Positions 6,332-11,773 of a stretch of DNA of 11,773 nt are shown here, one piece after another (position 1 is the first letter of the stretch; the number at the start of each line of letters is the position of its first letter). This DNA comes from an uncultured Candidatus Saccharibacteria bacterium (lineage in GTDB: Bacteria; Patescibacteriota; Saccharimonadia; Saccharimonadales; Saccharimonadaceae), in the NCBI GenBank assembly GCA_938038145.1, contig CALHQU010000070.1, forward strand, positions 1-11,773, in the 5' to 3' direction. The notes below the pieces were generated by a model that worked only from the letters and a program-made list of their open reading frames with translations, made no database searches and was not told where the DNA came from. Made by a program: the position numbers and the translations under genes.

Positions 6332-7255
6332 TTAAGATTCTGTGTCGCTATGAAATCGGTCGTGAATGTCTTTCAGATGCTGGTCGGTAACGTGCGTGTA
6401 TACCTGTGTTGTTGATATATTGCTATGTCCCAGCATTGATTGAACTGAGCGCAAGTCCGCACCGTTCATAAGTAGGTCGGTGGCAAAGCTGTGACGCATA
6501 GTGTGTGGACTTACATGTTTTGTGATACCGGCCAATCTAGCATATTGACCAACCATTCTCTGAATACTACGCGCGCTTAACCTACGGTAGTCTCCGGAGG
6601 TGTTGGGGGTTGCGTGGCGTTTGCTATAGCTTAAAAATAGAGCGGGTAGATTATCTGTTCTAGCTTCCAGGTATGTTGATATGTGTTCGGCAGCACTTTT
6701 TGAAATAAAAACAGGGCGATCCTTTTGTCCTTTTCCTCGCACCATAAATTCACGCCTCTTTAGGTTTATATGATCTCGGTTTAAATTGACCAATTCTGAA
6801 ACACGCAGTCCGCTAGAAAATAGCAGCTCAACGATTGCTCGATCTCTCAGTCCAGATTCTGTATCGGTCGGTATTTGATCGATCATACGTAAAATCTCGT
6901 CATATTGTAAAAAAGTCACTTGTTTACGGACTACTTTGGGCAATATAATTCTGTCGGCCGCTAGACTTTTGATATTACGACGAGAAAGGTAAGTTAATAG
7001 ACCTCGTAATGCAATAAGATGATAACTTTGGGTAATTAAAGACAGCTCTTCGCCGGTGTTGTCATTTTTATAACGGTTTAGCCAGAGGCGATACTGGCGT
7101 ATTAGCTCTGATGTAATTTTCTCAACATCTATATCGCCAGCAAAATCAATGAATCTCTCCAGATATAGTTGATAATTTATGATGGTTTTTTGACTACGCC
7201 CACCTTCAACCTCTAGGTGCTCTAAAAAATCAGTTAAAGCTTCTGACATAAACAT
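6332..7255 (-). CDS. xerC: Tyrosine recombinase, XerC/XerD family
   Basis: A 305-307 residue site-specific recombinase, the usual Xer length, that would resolve chromosome dimers at dif. The N-terminal SAM-like core-binding domain (LTDFLEHLEVEGGRS..T..NY) covers about residues 1-95. The catalytic domain has every active-site residue, numbered from the Met at 7249: R149 (SSGLRVSEL), K173 (VRGKGQKDR), H249 and R252 (SPHTMRHSFAT), H275 (MLGHSNISTTQ) and the nucleophile Y284 (VYTHV). The start is ATG at 7255 or 7249. An ATG at 7291 is excluded because it lies in the -35 box of the promoter TTGATA-17-TAGAAT, whose predicted RNA start is at about 7256. No Shine-Dalgarno is visible, so it is probably leaderless. 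Xer core function is more likely than phage integrase because there is no cargo and no att-like repeats. XerC versus XerD cannot be decided. Confidence 0.92.
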   Translation of the reverse strand: MFMSEALTDFLEHLEVEGGRSQKTIINYQLYLERFIDFAGDIDVEKITSELIRQYRLWLNRYKNDNTGEELSLITQSYHLIALRGLLTYLSRRNIKSLAADRIILPKVVRKQVTFLQYDEILRMIDQIPTDTESGLRDRAIVELLFSSGLRVSELVNLNRDHINLKRREFMVRGKGQKDRPVFISKSAAEHISTYLEARTDNLPALFLSYSKRHATPNTSGDYRRLSARSIQRMVGQYARLAGITKHVSPHTMRHSFATDLLMNGADLRSVQSMLGHSNISTTQVYTHVTDQHLKDIHDRFHSDTES

Positions 7256-7262
7256 AATATTT

Positions 7263-7291
7263 ATTCTATCGCTAATGAATATGTTTATCAA
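7263..7291 (-). promoter_or_regulatory. Promoter of the Xer recombinase gene
   Basis: On the minus strand TTGATA (7291-7286) and TAGAAT (7268-7263) are separated by exactly 17 bp, a near-consensus pair (5/6 each). The -10 ends 7 nt before the ATG at 7255, so the message should begin at or next to the start codon. It diverges from ndk in the 86-bp intergenic region. Confidence 0.65.
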
Positions 7292-7303
7292 ATTATTTAT
7301 TTC

Positions 7304-7315
7304 TGCTACTATATT
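7304..7315 (+). promoter_or_regulatory. Possible promoter of ndk
   Basis: TGC followed by TACTAT (7307-7312), or the overlapping TATATT (7310-7315), could serve as a -10 box. No clear -35 is present. Either choice gives a leader of about 20-25 nt that contains the GAGGAG Shine-Dalgarno, unlike the neighbouring xer transcript. Confidence 0.35.
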
Positions 7316-7341
7316 AGAAAATAATAAGCAGAGGAGTATCT

Positions 7342-7866
7342 ATGGCAGAAAGCGAAAAAAACTACTGTGGCGTTGAAAGGACATTGATCGTCTTTAAGCC
7401 TGACGCAGTTCAACGAGGTATCGTTGGGGAAATTTTACAACGTTTTGAGCGAGTTGGTCTAAAAATAGTTGGTGTAAAAATGACATCACCGTCTAGAGAT
7501 CATTACTATGCTCATTACGAAGACATTGGTAAATTGGCTACTCGTCGAGGCGAGGATACTTTGAATATAACACTAGATATGATGATGGATGGTCCAGTTA
7601 TAGCAATGGTACTAGAGGGAGTTGAAGCTGTCGCTGTTGTTAGGAAGATTGTTGGTCCAACAGAGCCTAAGTCGGCTGACATGGGAACAATTCGCGGTGA
7701 TTACTCGCACATTAGTTTTGGCTATGCAGATGAGTGCCAAAAGGGAGTTCCAAATTTGATTCACGCATCTGGCGATTCAGATGAGGCTGTTCGTGAGATC
7801 GAGCACTGGTTCAAGCCGGAAGAATTGGTAAATTATCACACACTAAGTGAAAAGTTTACTCGCTAA
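7342..7866 (+). CDS. ndk: Nucleoside diphosphate kinase (long CPR/archaeal-like form)
   Basis: A 174-residue cytoplasmic enzyme that transfers the gamma phosphate from ATP to NDPs, balancing nucleotide pools. Key elements are TLIVFKPDAVQRG (catalytic-site Lys19), GPVIAMVLEG, GTIRGDYSH and NLIHASGDSDEA, with the phosphorylated His at 141. It is longer than the usual 130-150 residues. Extra residues occur before the GPVIAM strand (LATRRGEDTLNITLDMMM) and between GTIRGDY and the active His (SFGYADECQKGVP); the HASG form replaces the common HGSDS. Such long forms are known in archaea and CPR bacteria. ATG at 7342 is set by AGAGGAG 5 nt upstream. The gene stands alone between the divergent xer and a tRNA with its own promoter. 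Confidence 0.96.
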   Translation: MAESEKNYCGVERTLIVFKPDAVQRGIVGEILQRFERVGLKIVGVKMTSPSRDHYYAHYEDIGKLATRRGEDTLNITLDMMMDGPVIAMVLEGVEAVAVVRKIVGPTEPKSADMGTIRGDYSHISFGYADECQKGVPNLIHASGDSDEAVREIEHWFKPEELVNYHTLSEKFTR

Positions 7867-7881
7867 GCTAGTCTTTCCTGA

Positions 7882-7920
7882 GAGCTACCGTGGTATAATG
7901 GTTGTATGCCTCGGTAGCTC
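7882..7920. repeat. 9-bp perfect inverted repeat around the tRNA-Arg promoter
   Basis: GAGCTACCG (7882-7890) is the exact reverse complement of CGGTAGCTC (7912-7920), with a 21-nt loop holding the -10 box. The right arm is tRNA nucleotides 5-13 (end of the acceptor stem and start of the D stem). In RNA reading through from ndk this hairpin would compete with the tRNA fold; in DNA it could be an operator. Confidence 0.7.
7891..7899 (+). promoter_or_regulatory. Extended -10 promoter of tRNA-Arg
   Basis: TGGTATAAT is a perfect extended -10 (TGn plus TATAAT at 7894-7899). The expected RNA start near 7906 is only about 2 nt before the mature 5' end of the tRNA. No convincing -35 is seen. The box starts right inside the loop of a 9-bp inverted repeat. 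Confidence 0.65.
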
Positions 7921-7984
7921 AACTGGATAGAGCAGATCCGTCCTAAGGATAAGGTTGTAGGTTCGACTCCTGCCCGGGGTACCA
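7908..7984 (+). tRNA. tRNA-Arg (anticodon CCU)
   Basis: A full cloverleaf is visible. The acceptor arm is GCCTCGG (7908-7914) with CCGGGGT (7974-7980), using two G-U pairs. The D stem is GCTC/GAGC, the anticodon CCT is at 7942-7944 with T33 before it, and the T arm is GTAGG-TTCGACT-CCTGC. The discriminator is A, and CCA is encoded (7982-7984). The anticodon stem has a G-A mismatch at position 27-43. It reads AGG codons. The start codon of the next gene is only 5 nt after the CCA. Confidence 0.95.
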
Positions 7985-7989
7985 GATAT

Positions 7990-8520
7990 ATGACAGAGCA
8001 AATTAAAGATAAGCAATTTGATGGGCAGCGTGACGGAGAGCAACTGTTGTTTGTGTTTCGTCGTCATATAATTGCGATGAGAAAAGGATTTTATCTGCTT
8101 CTCGGATCAATGACGCTTGGTTCATTGCCTTTTTTAATTTGGCAAGATAACTTGAACCTTTTATGGGTATTTGTTGGTGGATTTATTTTTGGTTTGATGC
8201 TCTTTTTCTATCATTTTTTGATGTGGTTTTATACTTACTATATTGTTACCGATCAGAGGATTCGTCAGATTACTCAGCATGGATTTTTTGGTAAAGATGT
8301 CATTGAGCTGAAATTGTCAAAAATTCAGAATATTAGTTATAGTATCCCGGGGTTTAGCGGAGAAATGTTTAAGTTTGGTACAATAGTTATTCAAACTTTT
8401 GTTGGAGATCTTGTTATAAAAAACGTAGAACATCCAGATAAGATCTATAATAAACTACAAGACGCAGTGGAAATTTCGACAAAGAAGGAGGATGTCAATG
8501 AAGAATCTATTGAACCGTAA
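7990..8520 (+). CDS. Membrane PH-domain protein (YdbS/DUF304-like)
   Basis: A 176-residue membrane protein with a bacterial PH (bPH2/DUF304) domain. Two hydrophobic segments lie about residues 33-51 and 56-82, separated by a short loop. The PH-like domain then spans about residues 83-160, with the family pattern YYIVTDQRIRQ..GFFGKDVIELKLSKIQNI and a final amphipathic helix (NKLQDAVE). The biochemical role of these domains in bacteria is not settled. ATG at 7990 is the only reasonable start, since the conserved GEQLLFVFRRH begins at residue 16. It has no Shine-Dalgarno of its own: 5 nt upstream is the end of tRNA-Arg, with which it must be cotranscribed. It overlaps the next gene by 23 nt. Confidence 0.85.
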   Translation: MTEQIKDKQFDGQRDGEQLLFVFRRHIIAMRKGFYLLLGSMTLGSLPFLIWQDNLNLLWVFVGGFIFGLMLFFYHFLMWFYTYYIVTDQRIRQITQHGFFGKDVIELKLSKIQNISYSIPGFSGEMFKFGTIVIQTFVGDLVIKNVEHPDKIYNKLQDAVEISTKKEDVNEESIEP

Positions 8521-9496
8521 AGATAAAAAACAGCCAAAGGAGCTACCTAAGAGGATTACAAACGATACAGTAGCTCAGCACCGCGAGAAGGTCTTGGCGG
8601 CTGGTCGTAAGCATAAATATCCCATCCAATACACCAAACGTCGATTGGTATGGATAACAATGCTCGTTAGTGTTGTTATTCTGATTGTTTTCATTGCTCT
8701 TGGTTGGGCACAGTTGTATGTCTGGAAAGATACAAGTGATATCGCATATAGGATAACTAAGATTTTACCTCTTCCTGTGGCTAATATTGACGGAGAAAAT
8801 GCCGAGTATAGTGATTATCTTCTGTATCATCGTAGTTCGTTGGCAGTATTGCAGTCTCAGGGGCAAGCAGATCAAAAGGACAAAGTTAAGTTCTATCAAA
8901 ACCAGTCTATAAATAAGGCATTGGAGGTGGCATATGCCAAAAAACTTGCGAGAGAAAATAATATTACGGTAGATGATAAAAAGGTTCAAGATCTTATCAA
9001 AAAACAGCAGGAATCTAGCAAGTTATCACAGTCCGCTTATGAGTCTGTAGTGAAAGACAATCTTCACTGGTCAATGGATGAGCTAAAAACTGCTATGAAA
9101 TATACTTTGTTAAAACAGGAAGTGTCTTTTAAGATTGATAAGACAGCTAATAACTTAGTGTCTGACATTAAGAAGAGGCTGCAAGAGGGTAAATCCTTGA
9201 AGGATGTTGCTACGGAAATGGGCGACAAGGTGCAATCGGTATTTGATTTATCCGTCTCTACGGATAATTCTGACGGAGGTCTAACGAAAGCGGCTATGTC
9301 ATTAACAAAGGGTAAAATCTCAGGTCCTATAAAGACTCTTTCGGGTGACGGATATTATTTTGTGACACTTAATAATATTGAAGGCAACACCGTAAATTAC
9401 TCTTATGTAAAAGTTCCATTGACTGAATTTAATAACCAGTTTAACTACTTAAAAAATAACAATAAAGTAAAATATTTCATTTCAATTGATAAATAG
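8498..9496 (+). CDS. Membrane-anchored SurA/PrsA-like foldase (parvulin-type)
   Basis: A 332-residue protein with a basic cytoplasmic N-terminus (about 48 residues), one membrane helix (about 50-72) and a large exported domain. Residues about 95-210 resemble a SurA N-terminal chaperone domain (VANIDGENAEYSDYLLY..., helices with INKALEVAYAKKLARENNITVDD). Residues about 220-295 resemble a parvulin PPIase domain (RLQEGKSLKDVATEMG ... LTKGKISGPIKTLSGDGYYFVTLNN) but look short and degenerate, so isomerase activity is doubtful. A likely job is folding exported proteins outside the membrane. It has no cysteines. ATG at 8498 is chosen over 8492 because AAGGAGG (8485-8491) is 6 nt before 8498 and abuts 8492. 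It overlaps the PH-domain gene by 23 nt and ends with TAG. Confidence 0.8.
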   Translation: MKNLLNRKDKKQPKELPKRITNDTVAQHREKVLAAGRKHKYPIQYTKRRLVWITMLVSVVILIVFIALGWAQLYVWKDTSDIAYRITKILPLPVANIDGENAEYSDYLLYHRSSLAVLQSQGQADQKDKVKFYQNQSINKALEVAYAKKLARENNITVDDKKVQDLIKKQQESSKLSQSAYESVVKDNLHWSMDELKTAMKYTLLKQEVSFKIDKTANNLVSDIKKRLQEGKSLKDVATEMGDKVQSVFDLSVSTDNSDGGLTKAAMSLTKGKISGPIKTLSGDGYYFVTLNNIEGNTVNYSYVKVPLTEFNNQFNYLKNNNKVKYFISIDK

Positions 9497-9506
9497 TCGT
9501 TCTAGT

Positions 9507-9534
9507 TTGAAAAAACTCCTATTTTTGCTATAAT
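9507..9534 (+). promoter_or_regulatory. Promoter of tRNA-Thr and the downstream membrane genes
   Basis: TTGAAA (9507-9512) and TATAAT (9529-9534) are 16 bp apart, with TGC before the -10 making it an extended -10. This is the strongest promoter in the window. Transcription should begin near 9541, about 8 nt before the tRNA. Confidence 0.8.
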
Positions 9535-9548
9535 TTCCTAAGGAGTTT
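9513..9548. repeat. 8-bp perfect inverted repeat around the tRNA-Thr promoter
   Basis: AAACTCCT (9513-9520) is the exact reverse complement of AGGAGTTT (9541-9548), with a 20-nt loop holding the extended -10. The left arm directly follows the -35 box. The right arm starts at the predicted RNA start and ends exactly at the mature tRNA 5' end. Confidence 0.7.
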
Positions 9549-9624
9549 GCCGTTGTAGCTCAGTTGGTAGAGCAGCTCATTCGTAACGAGCAGGTCGCTG
9601 GTTCAAGCCCAGTCAACGGCTCCA
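9549..9624 (+). tRNA. tRNA-Thr (anticodon CGU)
   Basis: A full cloverleaf: acceptor GCCGTTG (9549-9555) pairs perfectly with CAACGGC (9614-9620). The D stem is GCTC/GAGC and the anticodon CGT is at 9582-9584 in loop TTCGTAA. The T arm is GCTGG-TTCAAGC-CCAGT. The discriminator is T, and CCA is encoded (9622-9624). The last anticodon-stem pair (31-39) is A-C instead of a Watson-Crick pair. It reads ACG codons. The next start codon is 4 nt after the CCA. Confidence 0.96.
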
Positions 9625-9628
9625 TTTT

Positions 9629-10006
9629 ATGAAAGATACTGTAAAGAAATCGATAAAAATTGTTTTTAGCGACAGGACTGTGGCAACTCTTTTGGTCGTC
9701 AATGCTGTTGTGGCTATTATCGTATCTATATTTTTAGGATCATCAATAAAACATAGCGAGGCTCAGGTTATTACGCGCTACACTACGTATGGTGATGCGA
9801 ATTTTTATAGGAGTCACTGGTCTAGTTTATTTAGTTATTTTGCTTTGGCGTTTATGATAGTTTTTGGTCACTCCGCACTAAGTGTCAAGTTAATTTTACT
9901 AGAGAAACGAAGCTTGGCTATATTTCTTTTGTGGTTGACGTTGGGCATTTTAGCTATTTTAGCTATTTTAGCCTATTCTATTATTAAAATTGCATCGATA
10001 GGATAA
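9629..10006 (+). CDS. Unrecognised 3-TM membrane protein
   Basis: A 125-residue protein with no family I can name. It has a basic N-terminus (KDTVKKSIK), three hydrophobic segments (about residues 18-38, 64-84 and 96-120) and a soluble loop between the first two (KHSEAQVITRYTTYGDANFYRSHW) predicted to be extracellular. The third segment contains ILAILAILA, encoded by three tandem 9-bp repeats. ATG at 9629 is only 4 nt after the CCA of tRNA-Thr, with no Shine-Dalgarno outside the tRNA. It stops 3 nt before the glycosyltransferase gene, so the two are cotranscribed and it may be a partner of that enzyme; this is inference from position. Confidence 0.7.
   Translation: MKDTVKKSIKIVFSDRTVATLLVVNAVVAIIVSIFLGSSIKHSEAQVITRYTTYGDANFYRSHWSSLFSYFALAFMIVFGHSALSVKLILLEKRSLAIFLLWLTLGILAILAILAYSIIKIASIG
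9947..9973 (+). repeat. Three tandem 9-bp repeats (ATTTTAGCT)
   Basis: Copies at 9947-9955, 9956-9964 and 9965-9973 (the last ends in C) encode Ile-Leu-Ala three times in a membrane helix. The unit is a multiple of 3, so copy-number change would alter helix length without a frameshift. Confidence 0.9.
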
Positions 10007-10009
10007 TAT

Positions 10010-11698
10010 ATGGACATTGAGATTCCACTTGGTAAACGAACAAAAAAATATCGTTTTCTTGAGATGCTTCCTGGGCTGCTAAGTTATGGCGCTATTGTTC
10101 TTCTGGTTATCTTATCCATAGTAAGTCCCGTTTTAGCATCAATTTATTTGTTGACTATAATACTAATTGCTTTTGTAAAAACAATAGCTATCAGCTATAG
10201 GATAGTTAATGGTCATAATAATATGGTAAAAGCTTCAAAAGTCGACTGGAATAAGCGGTTATCTGATTTGGAAAATCCGAAGGATGCGTATTCTAGACTG
10301 AGAGATAATCAATCTAAGGAGTTGTTATATCAACAACATGTAGACAATCTAAAATTTATGTCTGCTGCGGAAGATGGGTACTATCCTAAACCTAGTAATA
10401 TTTACAACGCTCTTATTATGCCTGCATATAACGAGAGTATAGAAGTGATTGAGCCTGCTCTTAAATCAGTTTTAGATACAACATATGATAAGAAGCGTCT
10501 GATTGTAGTTTTTGCGTACGAAGAGCGTGGTGGTGTTGATATTGATACAACGGCTAAAATACTGAAAAAGAAATACGGTAAGTACTTTCATTCTTTCCAC
10601 ATTGTAAAACACCCAAAGGACCTGCCAAACGAAGTAGTCGGTAAAGGTGGAAATATTACATATGCGGGTAAGTGGCTGGAGCAATATTTACAACAGGAAG
10701 AAATAGCCTTTTCTGATGTTATTGTTACAACAATGGATTGTGATAATAAACCGCATAAGTATTACTTTGACTATGTGACGTACGAATATATTGTTCACGA
10801 AGATAGAAAGCACTTATCGTTTCAGCCAATATGTTTGTTTACTAATAATATATGGGATGTTCCTGCGCCAATGCGAGTAGTGGCAACAGGGAATTCATTT
10901 TGGAATATTATCAGCTCCATGCGTCCATATTCTTTGCGTAACTTTGCATCACATTCGCAACCAATGAATGCTCTCGTTGAGATGAACTTTTGGAGTACGC
11001 GAACAATTGTTGAAGATGGACATCAGTACTGGAGAAGCTATTTCTATTTTGATGGTAATTATGAAGTTGTGCCAATTTTTGTACCGATTTATCAGGATGC
11101 GGTATTGTCTAATGGATATAAAAAGACGCTGAAGGCTCAGTTTGTTCAGTTGCGTCGTTGGAGCTACGGGGCTTCAGATGTGGCATATGTTGGTAATAAC
11201 GTATTCAATAAAAATAGAACAGTAAAATTTTGGCCTAGTCTAGCCAGGTTTATAAGGTTGTTAGATGGACATGTAACACAGGCCTGTATTGCCCTAATTG
11301 TTGCTTTTGGCGGGTGGGCGCCGCTTGTGCTGAATGGCGAGGCTGCTCGTAGTGTTGCCGCACATCAACTGCCGGATACGGTTAGCTTAATACAACAGAT
11401 AGCTATGGTGGGTATTCTGGTTTCAATTTTCGTATCATTTAAACTTCTGCCTTCGCGTCCAGAAAGATATAAAAAGAGCAGGAACGTATTAATGGTTCTG
11501 CAATGGGCTCTGATGCCTGTAATTGCTATAGTATATAGCTCAATGGCTTCATATAATGCGCAAACTCATCTTTTGCTTGGTAAATATCTTGATAAGTTTG
11601 ACGTGACAGAGAAGACTACTGTAGAGATGAATGATCAGAGCCGTGCTCAGAATAAGAAAAAGAAGGGCGACCACGACGTTTCTTCCTCTGAGGAGTAA
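10010..11698 (+). CDS. Membrane GT2 family glycosyltransferase (processive-type motifs)
   Basis: A 562-residue inner-membrane glycosyltransferase with a cytoplasmic GT-A domain. Two N-terminal hydrophobic helices (about residues 18-38 and 40-62) lead to the catalytic domain. This has LIMPAYNES (136-143), the metal/nucleotide-binding TMDCD (D243, D245), the general-base region IVEDGH (E335, D336) and QLRRW (380-384), a combination typical of cellulose-synthase-like and other processive GT2 enzymes. Three further hydrophobic spans (about 422-441, 462-480 and 494-512) follow, then a charged tail with NKKKKGD and an acidic end. It probably makes or transfers a cell-surface polysaccharide or glycolipid; the sugar is unknown. 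ATG at 10010 has a modest AGG-containing Shine-Dalgarno (ATAGGA) and follows the 3-TM gene by 3 nt. It ends with TAATAA. Confidence 0.9.
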   Translation: MDIEIPLGKRTKKYRFLEMLPGLLSYGAIVLLVILSIVSPVLASIYLLTIILIAFVKTIAISYRIVNGHNNMVKASKVDWNKRLSDLENPKDAYSRLRDNQSKELLYQQHVDNLKFMSAAEDGYYPKPSNIYNALIMPAYNESIEVIEPALKSVLDTTYDKKRLIVVFAYEERGGVDIDTTAKILKKKYGKYFHSFHIVKHPKDLPNEVVGKGGNITYAGKWLEQYLQQEEIAFSDVIVTTMDCDNKPHKYYFDYVTYEYIVHEDRKHLSFQPICLFTNNIWDVPAPMRVVATGNSFWNIISSMRPYSLRNFASHSQPMNALVEMNFWSTRTIVEDGHQYWRSYFYFDGNYEVVPIFVPIYQDAVLSNGYKKTLKAQFVQLRRWSYGASDVAYVGNNVFNKNRTVKFWPSLARFIRLLDGHVTQACIALIVAFGGWAPLVLNGEAARSVAAHQLPDTVSLIQQIAMVGILVSIFVSFKLLPSRPERYKKSRNVLMVLQWALMPVIAIVYSSMASYNAQTHLLLGKYLDKFDVTEKTTVEMNDQSRAQNKKKKGDHDVSSSEE

Positions 11699-11710
11699 TA
11701 AGACTATGTT

Positions 11711-11773
11711 GTGCTGCGTATTGCAGTGCGGCTATTTGGTCGAAATTCTGTAATGTTGAGTGGGTTATTTCGG
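11711..11773 (+). CDS. Possible start of a further gene (partial, weak)
   Basis: From GTG at 11711 the frame stays open to the window end (VLRIAVRLFGRNSVMLSGLFR), with a second possible start at ATG 11753. The peptide is basic and hydrophobic like a membrane-protein N-terminus. There is no well-placed Shine-Dalgarno: GAGGAG at 11690-11695 is too far from 11711. A different-frame ATG at 11706 encodes only 15 residues. Too little is visible to name it. Confidence 0.3.
   Translation, partial: MLRIAVRLFGRNSVMLSGLFR

Noticed and set aside
6332..7984. Tyrosine recombinase near a tRNA as an integrated mobile element.
   Set aside because: The protein has Xer core length and motifs, ndk lies between it and the tRNA, and I see no direct repeat of the tRNA 3' end or any cargo genes.
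9540..9555. AAGGAG followed by TTG just before tRNA-Thr as a gene start.
   Set aside because: The sequence is the promoter dyad arm and tRNA 5' end, and no coding frame follows.
1..11773. CRISPR array, insertion sequence, toxin-antitoxin or phage genes.
   Set aside because: No spaced direct repeats, transposase motifs or phage-like proteins were seen on either strand.

Overview
This window looks like a small-genome, AT-leaning Gram-positive-like bacterium of the Patescibacteria/CPR, most probably a Candidatus Saccharibacteria (TM7) relative. That assignment is inference. It rests on the compact type IV pilus locus, the short sequence-divergent minor pilins, the long CPR-type nucleoside diphosphate kinase, a single Xer recombinase and tRNAs tightly packed against genes. 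The standard genetic code works throughout: every gene is open at a sensible family length, and the 14 visible stops are TAA or TAG.

Region 1 (1-6330, + strand) is a type IV pilus locus. In order it holds the C-terminal end of PilT (retraction ATPase), PilC (platform protein), a probable major pilin with its own promoter and terminator, PilD (prepilin peptidase), three minor prepilins and a PilX-like protein. The last four genes overlap by 8, 17 and 8 nt, so they look translationally coupled. Together they cover most of a pilus machine: PilD cleaves the prepilins, PilC and the ATPases polymerise or retract them, and the minor pilins prime the fibre or form its tip. The assembly ATPase PilB and PilM/N/O are not in view and may lie upstream.

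Region 2 (6332-7866) holds a convergent tyrosine recombinase (XerC/D type, all six catalytic residues present) and, divergent from it, nucleoside diphosphate kinase.

Region 3 (7867-11698, + strand) has two similarly built units. The first is tRNA-Arg(CCU), a membrane PH-domain protein and a membrane-anchored SurA/PrsA-like foldase. The second is tRNA-Thr(CGU), an unrecognised 3-TM protein and a membrane GT2 glycosyltransferase. In each unit the first protein start codon lies 4-5 nt after the encoded CCA of the tRNA. The last 75 bases may hold the start of one more gene.

The most interesting pattern is how transcription units begin. Three genes have a -10 box so close to the ATG that the mRNA should be leaderless or nearly so (pilD, the first minor prepilin, xer). 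Two more would become almost leaderless when an upstream tRNA is cut out. Genes inside operons instead carry clear Shine-Dalgarno sequences. Both tRNA promoters also have their -10 box inside the 20-21 nt loop of a perfect inverted repeat. All gaps between genes are under 90 bases.
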